From AP-15 sp963814805 (GTDB lineage Bacteria > Pseudomonadota > Alphaproteobacteria > ATCC43930 > CGMCC-115725): DNA of 64,000 bases. The notes beneath the pieces were generated by a model. That model had not been told where the DNA came from. It did not search any database and saw only the letters and a program-made list of their open reading frames with translations. This document shows, one piece after another, positions 9,383 through 19,229 of this stretch. Every line of letters begins with the position of its first letter. Within the stretch, counting starts at the first letter, position 1. The position numbers were made by a program, and so were the translations under genes. The stretch is from the NCBI GenBank assembly GCA_963814805.1, contig CAWFER010000033.1, positions 186,001-250,000 of the forward strand, written 5' to 3'.

Positions 9383-10087
9383 TTACCGAATGCTTTGACC
9401 ACCTACGAGGCTGAGCGCGACCGACGGCCAGCGGCGGCGCTGGTAGGCGCCGTCCCAGAACAGCCATTCGTATTGGCAGGCGCGGGCAAAGGCGGCGTGC
9501 ATATCGGCGCGAACCGCGGCGCCCGCGCCCTCGGCCACGCGGTCGGCGGTGGCGATCACCCGTTGCACGGCGTCGCCGAAGGCCGGATCGGCATAGGTGT
9601 CGATCCAGGCGCGGTAGGGGTTGTCGGGCGCCGCCCGGCCGGCGATGGCGCGGCCGACATCCCAGTAAATCCAGAAGCACGGCAGCAGCGCGGCAATCAG
9701 CACCGCCCACGGCTCATGATAGGCCGTCGCCAGCAGAAAGCTGGTATAGGCGAGGCAATCGGGCATTGGCTCGGCCGCGGCGAGCGTCGCCGGATCGACG
9801 CCGAACAGCCGCAGATAGCGCTCGTGCAAGGCGCGTTCGACGGCGACCGCGCCGAGCGCCGACTGGGCGAACGCCTGCAGCGCATCGATGTCGGGAGCCT
9901 TGGCCGCGGCAATCGCCAGCGCGCGCGAGAACTGGCCGAGATAGAGCGCGTCCTGGGTGATGTAATACTGGAAACGATCGCGCCCGAGCGTGCCGGCGGC
10001 CAGCTCGGCGTTGAACGGCAGCGCATGGATCGCCTGACGCAGCGGCGCCGTCATCTGCCAGGCCTCGTCGGAAAAGCGGGTGGCCAT
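9383..10087 (-). CDS. tenA: TenA family thiaminase II / aminopyrimidine aminohydrolase
   Basis: 234 residues, intact, all-helical TenA fold. TenA hydrolyses aminopyrimidine or thiamin to salvage the HMP moiety for thiamin synthesis. Visible family features are FQYYITQDALYLGQF (the tyrosine/aspartate segment that binds the pyrimidine), the LLPCFWIYWDVG segment with the catalytic Cys near residue 137, and the C-terminal YEWLFWDGAY with the catalytic Glu. ATG at 10087 is preceded by GGAG nine bases upstream. No thiamin genes or TPP riboswitch are visible nearby, so it probably acts in stand-alone salvage. It follows a truncated restriction nuclease gene. Confidence 0.88.
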   Translation of the reverse strand: MATRFSDEAWQMTAPLRQAIHALPFNAELAAGTLGRDRFQYYITQDALYLGQFSRALAIAAAKAPDIDALQAFAQSALGAVAVERALHERYLRLFGVDPATLAAAEPMPDCLAYTSFLLATAYHEPWAVLIAALLPCFWIYWDVGRAIAGRAAPDNPYRAWIDTYADPAFGDAVQRVIATADRVAEGAGAAVRADMHAAFARACQYEWLFWDGAYQRRRWPSVALSLVGGQSIR

Positions 10088-10128
10088 GGGCTGGTGCTCC
10101 GGTTGTAAGCTCGGCAGAAATTTGCGAT

Positions 10129-10575
10129 CTATTCCGAAAAATAGTTCTCGTCGATTTTTCTGATCTTGTATGTCTCAGTAACGCGGACTCCGATCTCCTT
10201 TTGTACCATAAGTCTGGAGAGTTCCAAGCCATCAATAAGGATAATCCGCTTCGATATACGTGATACATATTCGCGCGCGGCGGGAGAGATCGAACCGGTC
10301 GTGATCAGAATGCCCTTGGTCGCGCTGACGCCGTCGAGGCTGCCAGAAAACGCCTGCACCTCGGGCCGGCCGACTGCGTTTCCCGCCCCGTATCGCTTCG
10401 CTTGGACATAGACGCGATCAAGTCCAAGTGCGTCTTCGTTGAAAACTCCGTCCAGGCCCCCGTCTCCCGGTCCTCCGGTTGCTTTTCCCCTTTCGGACTG
10501 GCCGCCGCCATAACCGAGTTCTCGCAGAAGATCGATGACCAGCTGCTCAAAGAAAGCGGGAGACATTTCTCGCAT
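10129..10575 (-). CDS. Mrr-type restriction nuclease domain, N-terminally truncated
   Basis: 148 residues matching the C-terminal nuclease half of Mrr-like type IV enzymes, which cut modified DNA. The PD-(D/E)xK core reads GDGGLDGVF followed by VYVQAKRY, and GRPEVQAFSGSL and ILITTGS follow as in the family. The usual N-terminal winged-helix DNA-recognition domain (about 150 residues) is absent: upstream the frame continues for only about 16 codons (through FPLEADLLDRMREM) before a stop just at the end of the methyltransferase gene. Either the gene was truncated by recombination or this is a nuclease-only remnant. Reliable start codons are weak; ATG at 10575 is used. Confidence 0.75.
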   Translation of the reverse strand: MREMSPAFFEQLVIDLLRELGYGGGQSERGKATGGPGDGGLDGVFNEDALGLDRVYVQAKRYGAGNAVGRPEVQAFSGSLDGVSATKGILITTGSISPAAREYVSRISKRIILIDGLELSRLMVQKEIGVRVTETYKIRKIDENYFSE

Positions 10576-10629
10576 TCTATCGAGCAGGTCAGCTTCAAGT
10601 GGGAACCTGCGCCGCGCGGCTGCGAGGAG

Positions 10630-11384
10630 TCACCGCTTGCGCAGGATGACGATGTGGCGGCCCTCGGGCGTCAGCGGCGCGGTCAGGCTGAAATCATTGT
10701 ACCAGCCGATGAAGTCGAACCGGCCGCTCAGCTCCATCGAGGCGCAGGAACTCCTGCGGGAAGAACATCTTGACCGGCACCCGCCCTTCGATCGTCAGCT
10801 TCTTGCCGTGGTCGTCGACGATAAAGGTCAGGGTCTCGTTGTAGGTCTGCGCGATCGGGTCGAGCATGTCGGCGCGATAGCGGGTGCGCACCTCGACGCC
10901 GCCGCGGCGCCGCGTCCAGCTGCGGCGGTAGTCGTGGAGAATGCGAAACCACACGACGCTGTCCAGCAGATAAAGCGCTCCCGGCGTCAAGCAGGTCGGC
11001 GATCCGGTCGAGATGGTCGAGGAACTCGCGGTTCGAGCGCATATAGAGCGAGCCCAACATCACATAGGCGAGGTCGAAGCGGCCGAGACCGCGATCGAGG
11101 TCGCGCATGTCGCCCTCGACAAACTCGGCCTCGATGCCTTTGCGGGCGGCCTTGTTGCGGGCGAAATCGAGCATCTGCGGGCTCAAATCGAGGCCGCAAT
11201 AGGCGTAGCCCCGGCGGCGCCATTCCTCGAGATAGGGTGCGGTGCCGGCGCCGAGCTCGAACACCCGGCGCACCCTCGCCGTGGAAAACCGGCCGATCGC
11301 GGCCTCGAAAAAATCAAGCTCCCCTGCCGGATCGCTCGGGGCCAGCGCGATCTCGTAGTAATGCGGGTAGCGATACGCCTCCAT
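10630..11384 (-). CDS. Class I SAM-dependent methyltransferase (frameshifted)
   Basis: About 250 residues, bridged across indels near 10985 and 10735. The N-terminal part has the AdoMet-binding motif I VFELGAGTAPYLEEW, the acidic residue of motif II in CGLDLSPQM, and FVEGDMRDL as motif III. The C-terminal beta-rich part (GKKLTIEGRVPVKMFFPQEFLRL, then FDFIGWYNDF) is typical of small-molecule methyltransferases with a substrate-cap domain, ending ILRKR. Start ATG 11384, eight bases after the stop of the glutathionyl-hydroquinone reductase gene, so likely one operon. Its closeness to the Mrr fragment does not make it a DNA methylase: no DPPY-type motif is present. Confidence 0.75.
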
Positions 11385-11392
11385 GACGCGAG

Positions 11393-12360
11393 TTACGGAG
11401 CGTCGACAAAGCGGCCACGGTCGTGCGGCGCCGAAAAATCGAGCTCGGGGCCGAGCGGGATGATCCCGCTCGGGTTCAGATTGCGCATGCCGCCCCAATA
11501 GCCGAGCTTGATGCGCGGGATGTCGACGGTCTCGGCCACCCCCGGCATCTGAAAGATTTCGCGCGTATAGTTCGACAGATGGTGATAATCGGCCAACCTG
11601 CGCAAATTGCATTTGAAGTGGCTGTAATAGACGGCGTCGAACCGCACCAAGCGTCGGGAACAGCCGCAGATCGGCCTCGGTGAAGCGGTTACCGACCAGA
11701 TAGCGCTGATGCCCGAGCCGCGCCTCCAGCCGATCGAGGGCGGCGAACAATATGCCGAAGCTCGCTTCGTAGGCCTGCTTGGGTCTTGGCGAAGCCGCAG
11801 CGGTAGACGCGGTCGTTGACCGCCTCGTAGACAAAGGCGTTGGTCTCGTCGATCGCCTGGCGCAGCGGCGCCGGATAGAGATCGACCGCGGCGTCGCCGA
11901 ACTCGTCGAACTCCGAGTTCAGCATGCGGATGATCTCGGAGGATTCGTTGTTGACGATGGTGCGTTTCTGCCGGTCCCACAGCACCGGAACCGTGGCCCG
12001 GCCGGTGAAGCCGGGGCGTGCGGCGCCATAGACCTGATGAACGTGGAACACGCCGCCCTTGGGGGCCAGATCGTCGAAGCCCTGCGAATAGGCCCAGCCC
12101 TCGCCCTTCGGCAGATCCGATTGCAGGATCGGGATTGCCGCTTCGAGCCGTTTGAGCTTGCGCATCAGCACGGCGCGATGCGCCCACGGGCAGGACGGTG
12201 CGGTCACCAGCAGATAACGCCCGCTCTGCGCCTTGAAGCCGGAGGCGCCGTCGCGGGTGACATGGTCGCGAAACCCGGATTGGAGGCGCACATAGCTGCC
12301 GTCGGGCGCCGAAGTCGGCGGGTCCTCCTGGTGCCAGATGCCGTTGACGAGCATTCCCAT
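11393..12360 (-). CDS. yqjG: Glutathionyl-hydroquinone reductase (YqjG/ECM4 family, frameshifted)
   Basis: About 322 residues across two indels near 11770 and 11650. The catalytic motif CPWAHR lies near residue 57, preceded by SGRYLLVTAPS; TVPVLWDRQKRTIVNNESSEIIRM is the glutathione-binding segment, and the C-terminal half contains YLVGNRFTEADLRLFPTL and YWGGMRNLNPSGIIPLGP, the signature end of this xi-class glutathione transferase family. These enzymes reduce glutathionyl-hydroquinones (and GS-trichlorohydroquinone) using the Cys. Start ATG 12360. First gene of a probable GST-methyltransferase pair. Homology is continuous across both breaks. Confidence 0.87.
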
Positions 12361-12478
12361 GGGGCGGTCTCCCGGTGCGATCGCGGTGAAAAGAGGGCGG
12401 CTGCGGCCCGATGCTATCCCGGCTCTCCCGGCCGGTCACCGGTTTCGCGGCGTGGGTCGCCCCCGGCGCCGGCGACAG

Positions 12479-14979
12479 CTAACCGGATTCGACGGCGGCG
12501 GCGATGCGGGCTTGTGCTATGGCGCGGATCTGCTCGCGCAACGCGGGCTCGGTTTCGAACAGACGATTGAGATCGCGCGCGGCGAGGCTGAGCAGCTGAC
12601 AGTAGCCCAGCGCCACGACGTCGGCATTGCGCCGCTCGGCGACCAGCAGCGCCAGCTCGCCGAAAAACTCGCCGCTGCCGAGCTGGACCGGCTGTGGCGC
12701 CACGCGGACTTCGACCGCGCCTGAGGAGATGAAATACATGGCGTCGCCGCGCTCGCCACGGCGGACCACGGCCTCATCGGGCACGCGCGAGCCGCGGCCG
12801 CAGCAGCCGGGCGACCGCGCGCCGGGCCTTGTCATCGAGTGCGGCGAACATCGGCACCCGGCCGATCAGCTCGTCGCGCTTCAACCCCAGATCGAGCACC
12901 GTGCGCGCCTCGCCGCTGCGCCGGCGGCGGCGCAGCTTGCGCTGCAGATCCTCGAAAACATCCTGGTTGATGATCGATTCGGCGCGCAGCCGGCGATAGC
13001 TCTCCTCTTCGAACCGGGCGGCGGTGCGCGCCAGAAATTGGGTCTCGAGCCGGCGCACATAGCCCGGATATTGCAGCTTCAAGGCCGCGATCGCGCGATT
13101 GATCTCGCCGAGGCGCAGCTCGATCAGGCGGCCCGAGCGCCGTGCTCGGCCCGGCGCCGAACACGCGGCCGATCTGCTCGCGGTTGAACGCCGCCAGATT
13201 TTCCAGCACGAAGCGGGCGGCGAGCTGGACCTCGAAGCGGTCGGCGAGCTGGCGGGCGAGCGGGCCGGCGATGCCGATCCGCCGGTGGATCCATAGCGCC
13301 ATGCGATAGGTCGCACCGAAGGCGCGCAGCCGGGCCGCCGCGCGCTGGTAACCCTCGACGCCCTGGGTGCGGGCGCCGTCGCGCAGCCGTGCGGCGTGGG
13401 TCAGCAGGCTTCGCGGCGACGCGCCGCGACACGGTGCGGCCTTCAAAATATTCGAGGCAGAATTCCTGCTCGCGGTCGGCCAGCACCGAGATCGCCGCGC
13501 GCGTCCTGATCTCGGCCGGCAGCTGAGCGTTCTCCTCGGCGATGTCGGCGGGGGCGCGGCTGTGCGCGTCGTAGATCGTGGTGATTTCGCCGACGATCTC
13601 GGGCGCGATCCGGTGCTCGCGCCCGATCGTCTCGATCGCCGCGCGCATCGAGGACAGGGCGAGGCCGATCACCCGTTCGCGCAAGGCGATCTCGGCCGGC
13701 GAGGCATCGCTGAGCTTCAAGAGCCGCATCAGCGGCCGCATCGTCGGCGCGGTCACCAGCAAGGTGAACAGCACGAAGCCGGTGGCGAGCACGCCGACAA
13801 ACTGGCGGATCTGCGGCGGCAAGCGACATGTTTTCGGTCGCGGCCAGCGCCAGCGCCAGCGACACCGCCCCGCGCATCCCGCCCCACAACATGAAGAGCT
13901 TGTATTTGGCGTCGATCGGCTGCGCGATGCGGGCGAGGCTCAGCACCGGGATCAGCCCGTAGAGGGTCGAGCGCCCGCGCCACCAGCGCCGCCGCGATCA
14001 GCGCGCCGAGCAGAGCGAAGTCGCCCCAGCTCGCCCGCGCCAAGAGCTCCGGCGTTCGCATCGCCGCGAACAGGAAGATCAGCGAGCTCGCCCAGAACGC
14101 CAGCTGCTCCCAGGTGATGACGAGACTTTCGAAATTGGACGGGGCCAGGCGCCGCCGGCCCTCGCTGCTGACCGCGAGCGCCGCCGCGGCGACTGCGACG
14201 ACCCCGGAAACGCCGAGGTAATGATCGCAGATGATGTAGATGGCATAGGCAAAGCCGATCGTCATCGTCGCTTCGGCGAGACGGCTCGAACGCAGCGACC
14301 GGCATGAATAGCGCCGCCGCCCAGCCGGCGAGATAGCCGATGGCGAGACCGCCGCCGAACTGCCGCAGAAAGGTCAAAACCCCGGCCCATGGGCTTGCCG
14401 GCCTGGCGCCGCTCAAAATCGCGACGGCGAGCGCATAGATCGCGATCGCCGCCGCATCGTTGAACAGGCTTTCGCCCTGGACCAGGGTCGACAGCCGGCG
14501 CGGCGCGCCGATGTCGCGGAAGATGGCGACGACCGCGACCGGATCGGTGGTGGCGATGATGGCGCCGAGGATCAGACAGGCGATCGAGCCCGACCGGGGC
14601 CAGCGGCCACAGCGCAAAGCCGACGACGAGGGTGCAGACGACGACGCCGATCACCGCCAGCAGCAGCACCGGGGCGACCTCGTCGCCGAGCTGGCGGGTA
14701 TCGAGGTTGAGCGCCGCCTCGAACAGCAGCGCCGGCAGAAAGATGTACAGAAGCGATTCGGCGCTGAGCCCGAAATTATGCAGGGTGGCGATGATGTCGC
14801 GCACCGCGCCGCCGTGCAGATAAGCGGCCGGGATGTTGGTGGCGACGCCGATCGCGATCCCGACCAGGGCCAAGCAGCACCGTGTAGGGGATCGAAAACC
14901 GCTCGGCGAGCGGCAGCAGCAAGCTGACCAGCCCGAGAAGCGCGGTGACGGCAAAAACAATCTGTACGGTTTGTTGCAT
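12479..14979 (-). CDS. CPA1-family Na+/H+ antiporter with C-terminal cNMP-binding domain (frameshifted)
   Basis: About 830 residues in many frame pieces (breaks near 14885, 14600, 14275, 13970, 13820, 13415, 13135 and 12790). The membrane part has about 12 hydrophobic segments; the ion-binding signature is ATTDPVAVVAIFRDIG with GESLFNDAAAIAIYA, and MLWGGMRGAVSLALAL is a conserved later helix. A long cytoplasmic region follows (AYxxEGY-like helices, repeated Arg/Glu-rich stretches), then a cyclic-nucleotide-binding domain (GDAMYFISSGAVEV; phosphate cassette FFGELALL with Arg-rich follow-up). This resembles SOS1-type antiporters. It exchanges Na+ for protons at the inner membrane, possibly gated by cAMP/cGMP (inference). 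Divergent from the DUF192 gene, with a 156-base gap. Confidence 0.82.
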
Positions 14980-15135
14980 GGATCGCTCAGCCAGGCGAGC
15001 CTAGCGAGGCCGGCTCGACCTCACAAGCCGCGGCGCGTGCGAGCTCGCGGTCGCCGAAATCGGCGATTCCCGACTTGCCATGGGTCGGATCGGCTGCGCC
15101 AATGGAGCTTCGACAACTCGACGGATCAGCCTCGC

Positions 15136-15611
15136 ATGTGCACGCGCCGCGCCATCCTCCTGCTCGTGGTTCTGCTCGCCGCCCCGCTGCCGGGCCGAGC
15201 CGCGCAACCGCCGCTTCAGCAATTCGCCACAGTCGCAGCTGACCATCGTCAGCGCCAGCGGCCGCCACCAGTTCAAGATCGAATTGGCCGAGACTCCGGC
15301 GCAGATGGAGCAAGGGCTGATGTTCCGCCGCTCCCTGGCGCCGGACGCCGGCATGCTGTTTGATTTCAAGCAGCCCGACGGTGGCCACGATGTGGATGCA
15401 CAACACCCTCATTCCGCTCGATATGCTGTTCGTCGATCAGCAGGGCCGGATCGTCAACATCGCGCAGCGCGCGGTGCCCGAATCCGATGCGACGATCGCC
15501 GCCGCGGCCCCGGTGCGGGCGGTGATCGAGCTGAACGGCGGCACCGCCGCCCGGCTCGACATCAAGCCCGGCGATCGGGTGCTGTATCCGATCTTCACCG
15601 GCCCGTCGTGA
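15136..15611 (+). CDS. DUF192 family periplasmic protein (frameshifted)
   Basis: About 158 residues over two indels (near 15235 and 15385). A signal peptide is clear (CTRRAILLLVVLLAAPLPGRAA), then the DUF192 core: FKIELAETPAQMEQGLMFR, DAGMLFDF, MWMHNTLIPLDMLFVD and the C-terminal DIKPGDRV. The family is widespread, exported and of unknown molecular function. Start ATG 15136. It precedes the DUF4189 gene by about 60 bases on the same strand. Confidence 0.82.
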
Positions 15612-15673
15612 TCAGCTCGCGCCGCTGCGGCGCCCCGCCCGACGGACCGCGCCCATTGGAGGAGAGCCGCTCG

Positions 15674-16045
15674 ATGCGTAGCAACCCGACCGCCGCCCTG
15701 ATGCTGGCCCTGGCCTCGTTCCTGCTGTCAGCGACGCCGGCGTTTGCCGCCTATGGCGCCATCGCCTGGGACCGGGGGAGCGGCCGGCAGGGCTGGAGCT
15801 GGAACCAGACGACGCCGCAAAAGGCCGCCGAGCTGGCGATCAGCGCTTGCGGCGCCAGCGGCTGCAAGGTCATCATCCATACCGGTGCGGGCCAGTGCGC
15901 CGCTCTCGCGGCGACCGCCGACGGCAAGTTCATCGGCGCGTCGGCGCGCAAAACCCAGGAGGCGGCGCGGCTCGCGGCGCTGACCGATTGCCAGAAAGGC
16001 AAGGCCGGCGACTGCGTGGTCAAGGTCAGCCGCTGCAACAAGTAA
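15674..16045 (+). CDS. DUF4189 domain secreted protein
   Basis: 123 residues, intact. ATG 15674 has GGAGAG about 8 bases upstream. The signal peptide ends SATPAFA. The mature part is the DUF4189 domain: YGAIAWD, then GWSWNQTTPQKAAELAISAC, GCKVIIHTGAGQCAALA and a C-terminal ALTDCQKGKAGDCVVKVSRCN with Cys residues that probably pair in disulfides. DUF4189 proteins are small exported proteins of unknown function common in Alphaproteobacteria. The 251 bases downstream (16046-16296) are AT-richer than the surroundings and likely hold the promoter of the poxB-cyd unit, but no convincing -35/-10 pair was found. Confidence 0.82.
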   Translation: MRSNPTAALMLALASFLLSATPAFAAYGAIAWDRGSGRQGWSWNQTTPQKAAELAISACGASGCKVIIHTGAGQCAALAATADGKFIGASARKTQEAARLAALTDCQKGKAGDCVVKVSRCNK

Positions 16046-16296
16046 ACGGATCCGCCACGACGCGGCGTCGATCGACCGTCCAGCCGCGGCCAAGGCGGGA
16101 GAACCAAGGGGAAAAGGGCGCAACGGGTCGGCGCCGCCGCGTCCCACCCAAATTTTTGCCCGGCGGCTTGAAATAGCCGCGCGCGATCGGTTAAGACTAA
16201 CTGAGATATTTGACTAATGTCGGCCAAGAGGTTTGCTGAACTAGCTATCTTACTCTCTGAGTGTCCTGCCTTCACCCGGGGGAAAGGGAGCGAGAC

Positions 16297-16793
16297 ATGG
16301 CAAAAACGGTGGCGGAACAGTGTGTGGAAACCCTGGCTGCCGCCGGTGTCAAGCGGATCTACGGGATTGTCGGCGACAGCCTGAATGGGCTGACCGACGC
16401 GATTCGCCGGCAAGGCAGGATCGAGTGGGTTCATGTCCGGCACGAGGAGGTTGCCGCGTTTGCGGCGGGCGCGGAGGCGCATCTGACCGGCGCGCTCGCG
16501 GTCTGCGCCGGGAGCTGCGGCCCGGGCAATCTGCATCTGATCAACGGCCTCTATGATTGCCACCGCTCGCGCGTCCCGGTGCTCGCCATCGCCGCCCAGA
16601 TCCCGTCGGCCGAGATCGGCGCCGGTTATTTACAGGAAACCCACCCGCAGATTTTGTTCAAGGAATGCAGCCATTATTGCGAGCTGGTTTCGCGGAGATG
16701 GCGAAAGGCTTCGCGCTCTACATGGTCAAAGCCGTGATCGACGGCCGGGCCGATCAGGTCATCGACCTCGCCCGAACCAATCTGTGGCGCTAG
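16297..16793 (+). pseudogene. poxB-like pyruvate:quinone oxidase with large internal deletion
   Basis: The first about 132 codons match the N-terminal thiamin-diphosphate domain of pyruvate dehydrogenase (quinone) (AAGVKRIYGIVGDSLNGLTDAI, VRHEEVAAFAAGAEAHLTG, CAGSCGPGNLHLINGLYDCH, HPQILFKECSHYCELVS). Right after this, in another frame, come only the last about 36 residues of the same family (FAEMAKGFALYMVKAV, DQVIDLARTNLWR, stop). The middle, about 400 residues with the FAD- and cofactor-binding parts, is missing. Junction near 16685-16700. ATG 16297 has GGGAG seven bases upstream. The product cannot be an active oxidase. It still lies 13 bases before cydA, so its promoter may drive the cyd genes. 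Confidence 0.8.
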
Positions 16794-16806
16794 CGGGGGG
16801 ACGCCA

Positions 16807-18225
16807 ATGAACCTCACAGCACTTCTTCTGTCCCGGCTGCAGTTCGCATTCACCGTCTCGTTCCACATCATCTTCCCGTCGTTCACGATCGGGCTGGCGG
16901 CGTGGTTGACCTTGCTCGAAGCGCTGCATCTGGCGACCGGGCGGCCGGCATACCGCCAGGTGTTCGAGTTTTGGCTCAAGATCCTCGGGGTGGCGTTCGG
17001 GCTTGGCGTCGTCTCCGGGATCGTTATGGCGTTCCAATTCGGCAGCAACTGGAGCGTGCTGGCGCGAATGTCGGGACCGATCCAAGGGCCGCTGCTCTCT
17101 TACGAGGCCTTCACCGCCTTTTTCCTCGAGGCGAGCTTTTTCGGGATTCTGCTGTTTGGCCGCCCTCGCGTCGCGCCATGGTTCTACTTGTTTTCGACTG
17201 GAATGGTGGCGCTCGGCACCACGCTCTCGGCGTTCTGGATCATGGCCAACAACAGCTGGATGCAGGCGCCGGTCGGCTATGCGATCGAGAACGGCGCGTT
17301 TGTGCCGAACGATTGGTTCAAGATCCTGTTCAGCCCGGTACTGTGGGTGCGCTTCCCACATATGCTGCTGGCGTCGTACTTGACCGGCGCGTTCTGCGTC
17401 GCCGCGACCGGGGCATGGTACATGCTGCGTCGGGAATTTGCCGTCGAGGCGCGCATCATGGTGCGCATGGGGTTGTATCTCGCGTCCGTGCTGCTGCCGC
17501 TCCAGCTCCTGTTCGGCCACCTCAACGGAGAATACATCGTTCACCTCCAGCCCGCCAAGATGGCGGCGATCGAGGCGCGGTGGCGCGACCAGAAGCCCGC
17601 TTCCGAGGTGTTGCTCGCCTGGCCGGACGTCGCGAATCGGCGAAACCTGTTCGCCATCACCTTGCCTCCGCCGTTCGGCAGCCTGATCGACTCGGACAGC
17701 CCCACGGCGGCGGAGGTGGGGCTCGACAGCATCCCGCGGCAGAATTGGCCGCCGGTGCTGATCCCGTTCTTCAGCTTCCGCATCATGGTCGGCTGCTGGC
17801 TGGTCATGCTGCTGGTCTCCTGGAGCGGATCGTATTTGATCTATAAGGAGCGCATTGAGCGGAGCCGGCTGCTGCTGTGGGCGGCGTTTCTCAGCTTCCC
17901 CCTACCCTTTATCGCGACATTGACCGGCTGGTTCACCGCCGAGGTCGGCCGCCAGCCCTGGGTCGTCTACGGCGTTCTGCGGACCGCCGACGCGGTGACG
18001 CCATTCCTGACGGCCGGTGCGGCAATGATCTCGCTCGTGGTCTTTGGCGCCGTCTACAGCTTCATTTTCGCCTTCGGGACCTTCTACATCTATCAGCTGC
18101 TGCGGGCTGGGCCTGCGGGCGGCCTGGCTCAGCCCCCCGCCGGCGCGACCCCCAATCGCCCGATGTCGGTCGTCGACCACCACCACCTGACGCCGGCCGC
18201 GCGTCGCAGCACTGCGGGAGAATAG
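16807..18225 (+). CDS. cydA: Cytochrome bd-type (cyanide-insensitive) quinol oxidase subunit I
   Basis: 472 residues, intact, about nine membrane segments. The quinol oxidase couples quinol oxidation to O2 reduction at hemes b and d. Visible marks: the N-terminal RLQFAFTVSFHIIFPSFTIG with the heme-ligand His, GVVSGIVMAFQFGSNW, SPVLWVRFPHMLLASYLTG with the second His, and TGWFTAEVGRQPW. The Q-loop between helices is short, as in the CIO/CioA subgroup, which is often cyanide insensitive. It starts 13 bases after the degraded poxB gene and is followed by subunit II two bases on. In E. coli poxB and cyd feed the same quinol pool; here the poxB partner is broken. Confidence 0.93.
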   Translation: MNLTALLLSRLQFAFTVSFHIIFPSFTIGLAAWLTLLEALHLATGRPAYRQVFEFWLKILGVAFGLGVVSGIVMAFQFGSNWSVLARMSGPIQGPLLSYEAFTAFFLEASFFGILLFGRPRVAPWFYLFSTGMVALGTTLSAFWIMANNSWMQAPVGYAIENGAFVPNDWFKILFSPVLWVRFPHMLLASYLTGAFCVAATGAWYMLRREFAVEARIMVRMGLYLASVLLPLQLLFGHLNGEYIVHLQPAKMAAIEARWRDQKPASEVLLAWPDVANRRNLFAITLPPPFGSLIDSDSPTAAEVGLDSIPRQNWPPVLIPFFSFRIMVGCWLVMLLVSWSGSYLIYKERIERSRLLLWAAFLSFPLPFIATLTGWFTAEVGRQPWVVYGVLRTADAVTPFLTAGAAMISLVVFGAVYSFIFAFGTFYIYQLLRAGPAGGLAQPPAGATPNRPMSVVDHHHLTPAARRSTAGE

Positions 18226-18227
18226 AA

Positions 18228-19214
18228 ATGGTCATGTTCTGGGCGGCTGTGCTGGCGATCAGCATTCTGCTTTATGTGCTGCTCGACGGGTTTGATCTCG
18301 GGGTCGGCATCCTCTTCGGTCTGACCCGCGACGCGATGCGCCGGCACGCGATGCTGAGCGCGGTCGCCCCGGTGTGGGATGGCAACGAAACCTGGCTCGT
18401 CGTCGCCGGGGTGATCCTCTGGGGTGCGTTTCCGATCGTCTATGCGACCTTGTTCTCGGCGTTCTACCTGCCGCTGCTGCTGATGCTGGCGGGACTGATC
18501 TTGCGCGGGGTGGCGTTCGAATATCGCTATAAGACCGAGCGGCTGCGCTGGGTGTGGGACGCCAGCTTCATCGGGGGATCTCTCGTCGCGGCCTTTATTC
18601 AAGGCTTGACCGTCGGCGCCCTGGTAAAGGGCCTGCCGATCTCCAGCGGCCAGTACACCGGCGGCGAATTCGGCTGGTTCAGCCCCTTTGCGGTGCTGTG
18701 CGGCGTCGGCCTGTGCCTCGGTTATGCGCTGCTCGGCGCGTGCTGGCTGGTCAAGAAATGCGAAGACGACGTCCGCGATGCGGCTTATAGGCTGATCCCC
18801 TATCTCGCGGTTGGGCTGCTTGTCTTCCTGATCGTGGTCTTCGGCTATGCCTTGGCCGAAAACCTTCGCATTCTCCATCGATGGCTGGAACGACCGTACT
18901 TGCTCGTCTTCCCGGCGGTCGGGATGATCGCGGCGGTGGTGGCGGCGGCGAGCATCCGGCGCCGCCGGGACGGGGCGCCCTATTATATGGTGACGCTGAT
19001 TTTCGCGGCGGCGTTCGGCACCCTGGCGATTTCGTTCTGGCCGTACATGATCCCGTTCTCGATCACGGTCGCCGAGGCCGCCGCACCCCATTCCAGCCTG
19101 TCCTTCATGTTCTGGGGCGAGGGGATCATCGTCTTCCCGCTGATGCTGGTCTACACCGCGATCAGCTACACCGTCTTCCGCGGCAAGGTCAGACCAACGG
19201 CCGGGCACTACTAG
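18228..19214 (+). CDS. cydB: Cytochrome bd-type quinol oxidase subunit II
   Basis: 328 residues, intact, about eight membrane segments. Starts MVMFWAAVLAISILLYVLLDGFDLGVGIL, the classic subunit II opening, with APVWDGNETWLVVAGVILWGAFP following. ATG 18228 begins two bases after the subunit I stop, so translation is coupled. It forms the oxidase heterodimer with subunit I in the inner membrane. No small CydX-type gene is evident after it: the next gene is convergent and begins its stop 15 bases later. Confidence 0.92.
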   Translation: MVMFWAAVLAISILLYVLLDGFDLGVGILFGLTRDAMRRHAMLSAVAPVWDGNETWLVVAGVILWGAFPIVYATLFSAFYLPLLLMLAGLILRGVAFEYRYKTERLRWVWDASFIGGSLVAAFIQGLTVGALVKGLPISSGQYTGGEFGWFSPFAVLCGVGLCLGYALLGACWLVKKCEDDVRDAAYRLIPYLAVGLLVFLIVVFGYALAENLRILHRWLERPYLLVFPAVGMIAAVVAAASIRRRRDGAPYYMVTLIFAAAFGTLAISFWPYMIPFSITVAEAAAPHSSLSFMFWGEGIIVFPLMLVYTAISYTVFRGKVRPTAGHY

Positions 19215-19229
19215 CGCGGTGTAGCACGC

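Noticed and set aside
10129..11384. Restriction-modification pair of Mrr and methyltransferase
   Set aside because: The methyltransferase has small-molecule features and no DNA methylase motif, and Mrr-type enzymes act without a cognate methylase.
16160..16296. Sigma-70 promoter or regulator box before poxB
   Set aside because: TTGACT occurs at 16210 but no -10 at acceptable spacing; no palindrome matching a known oxygen regulator was seen.
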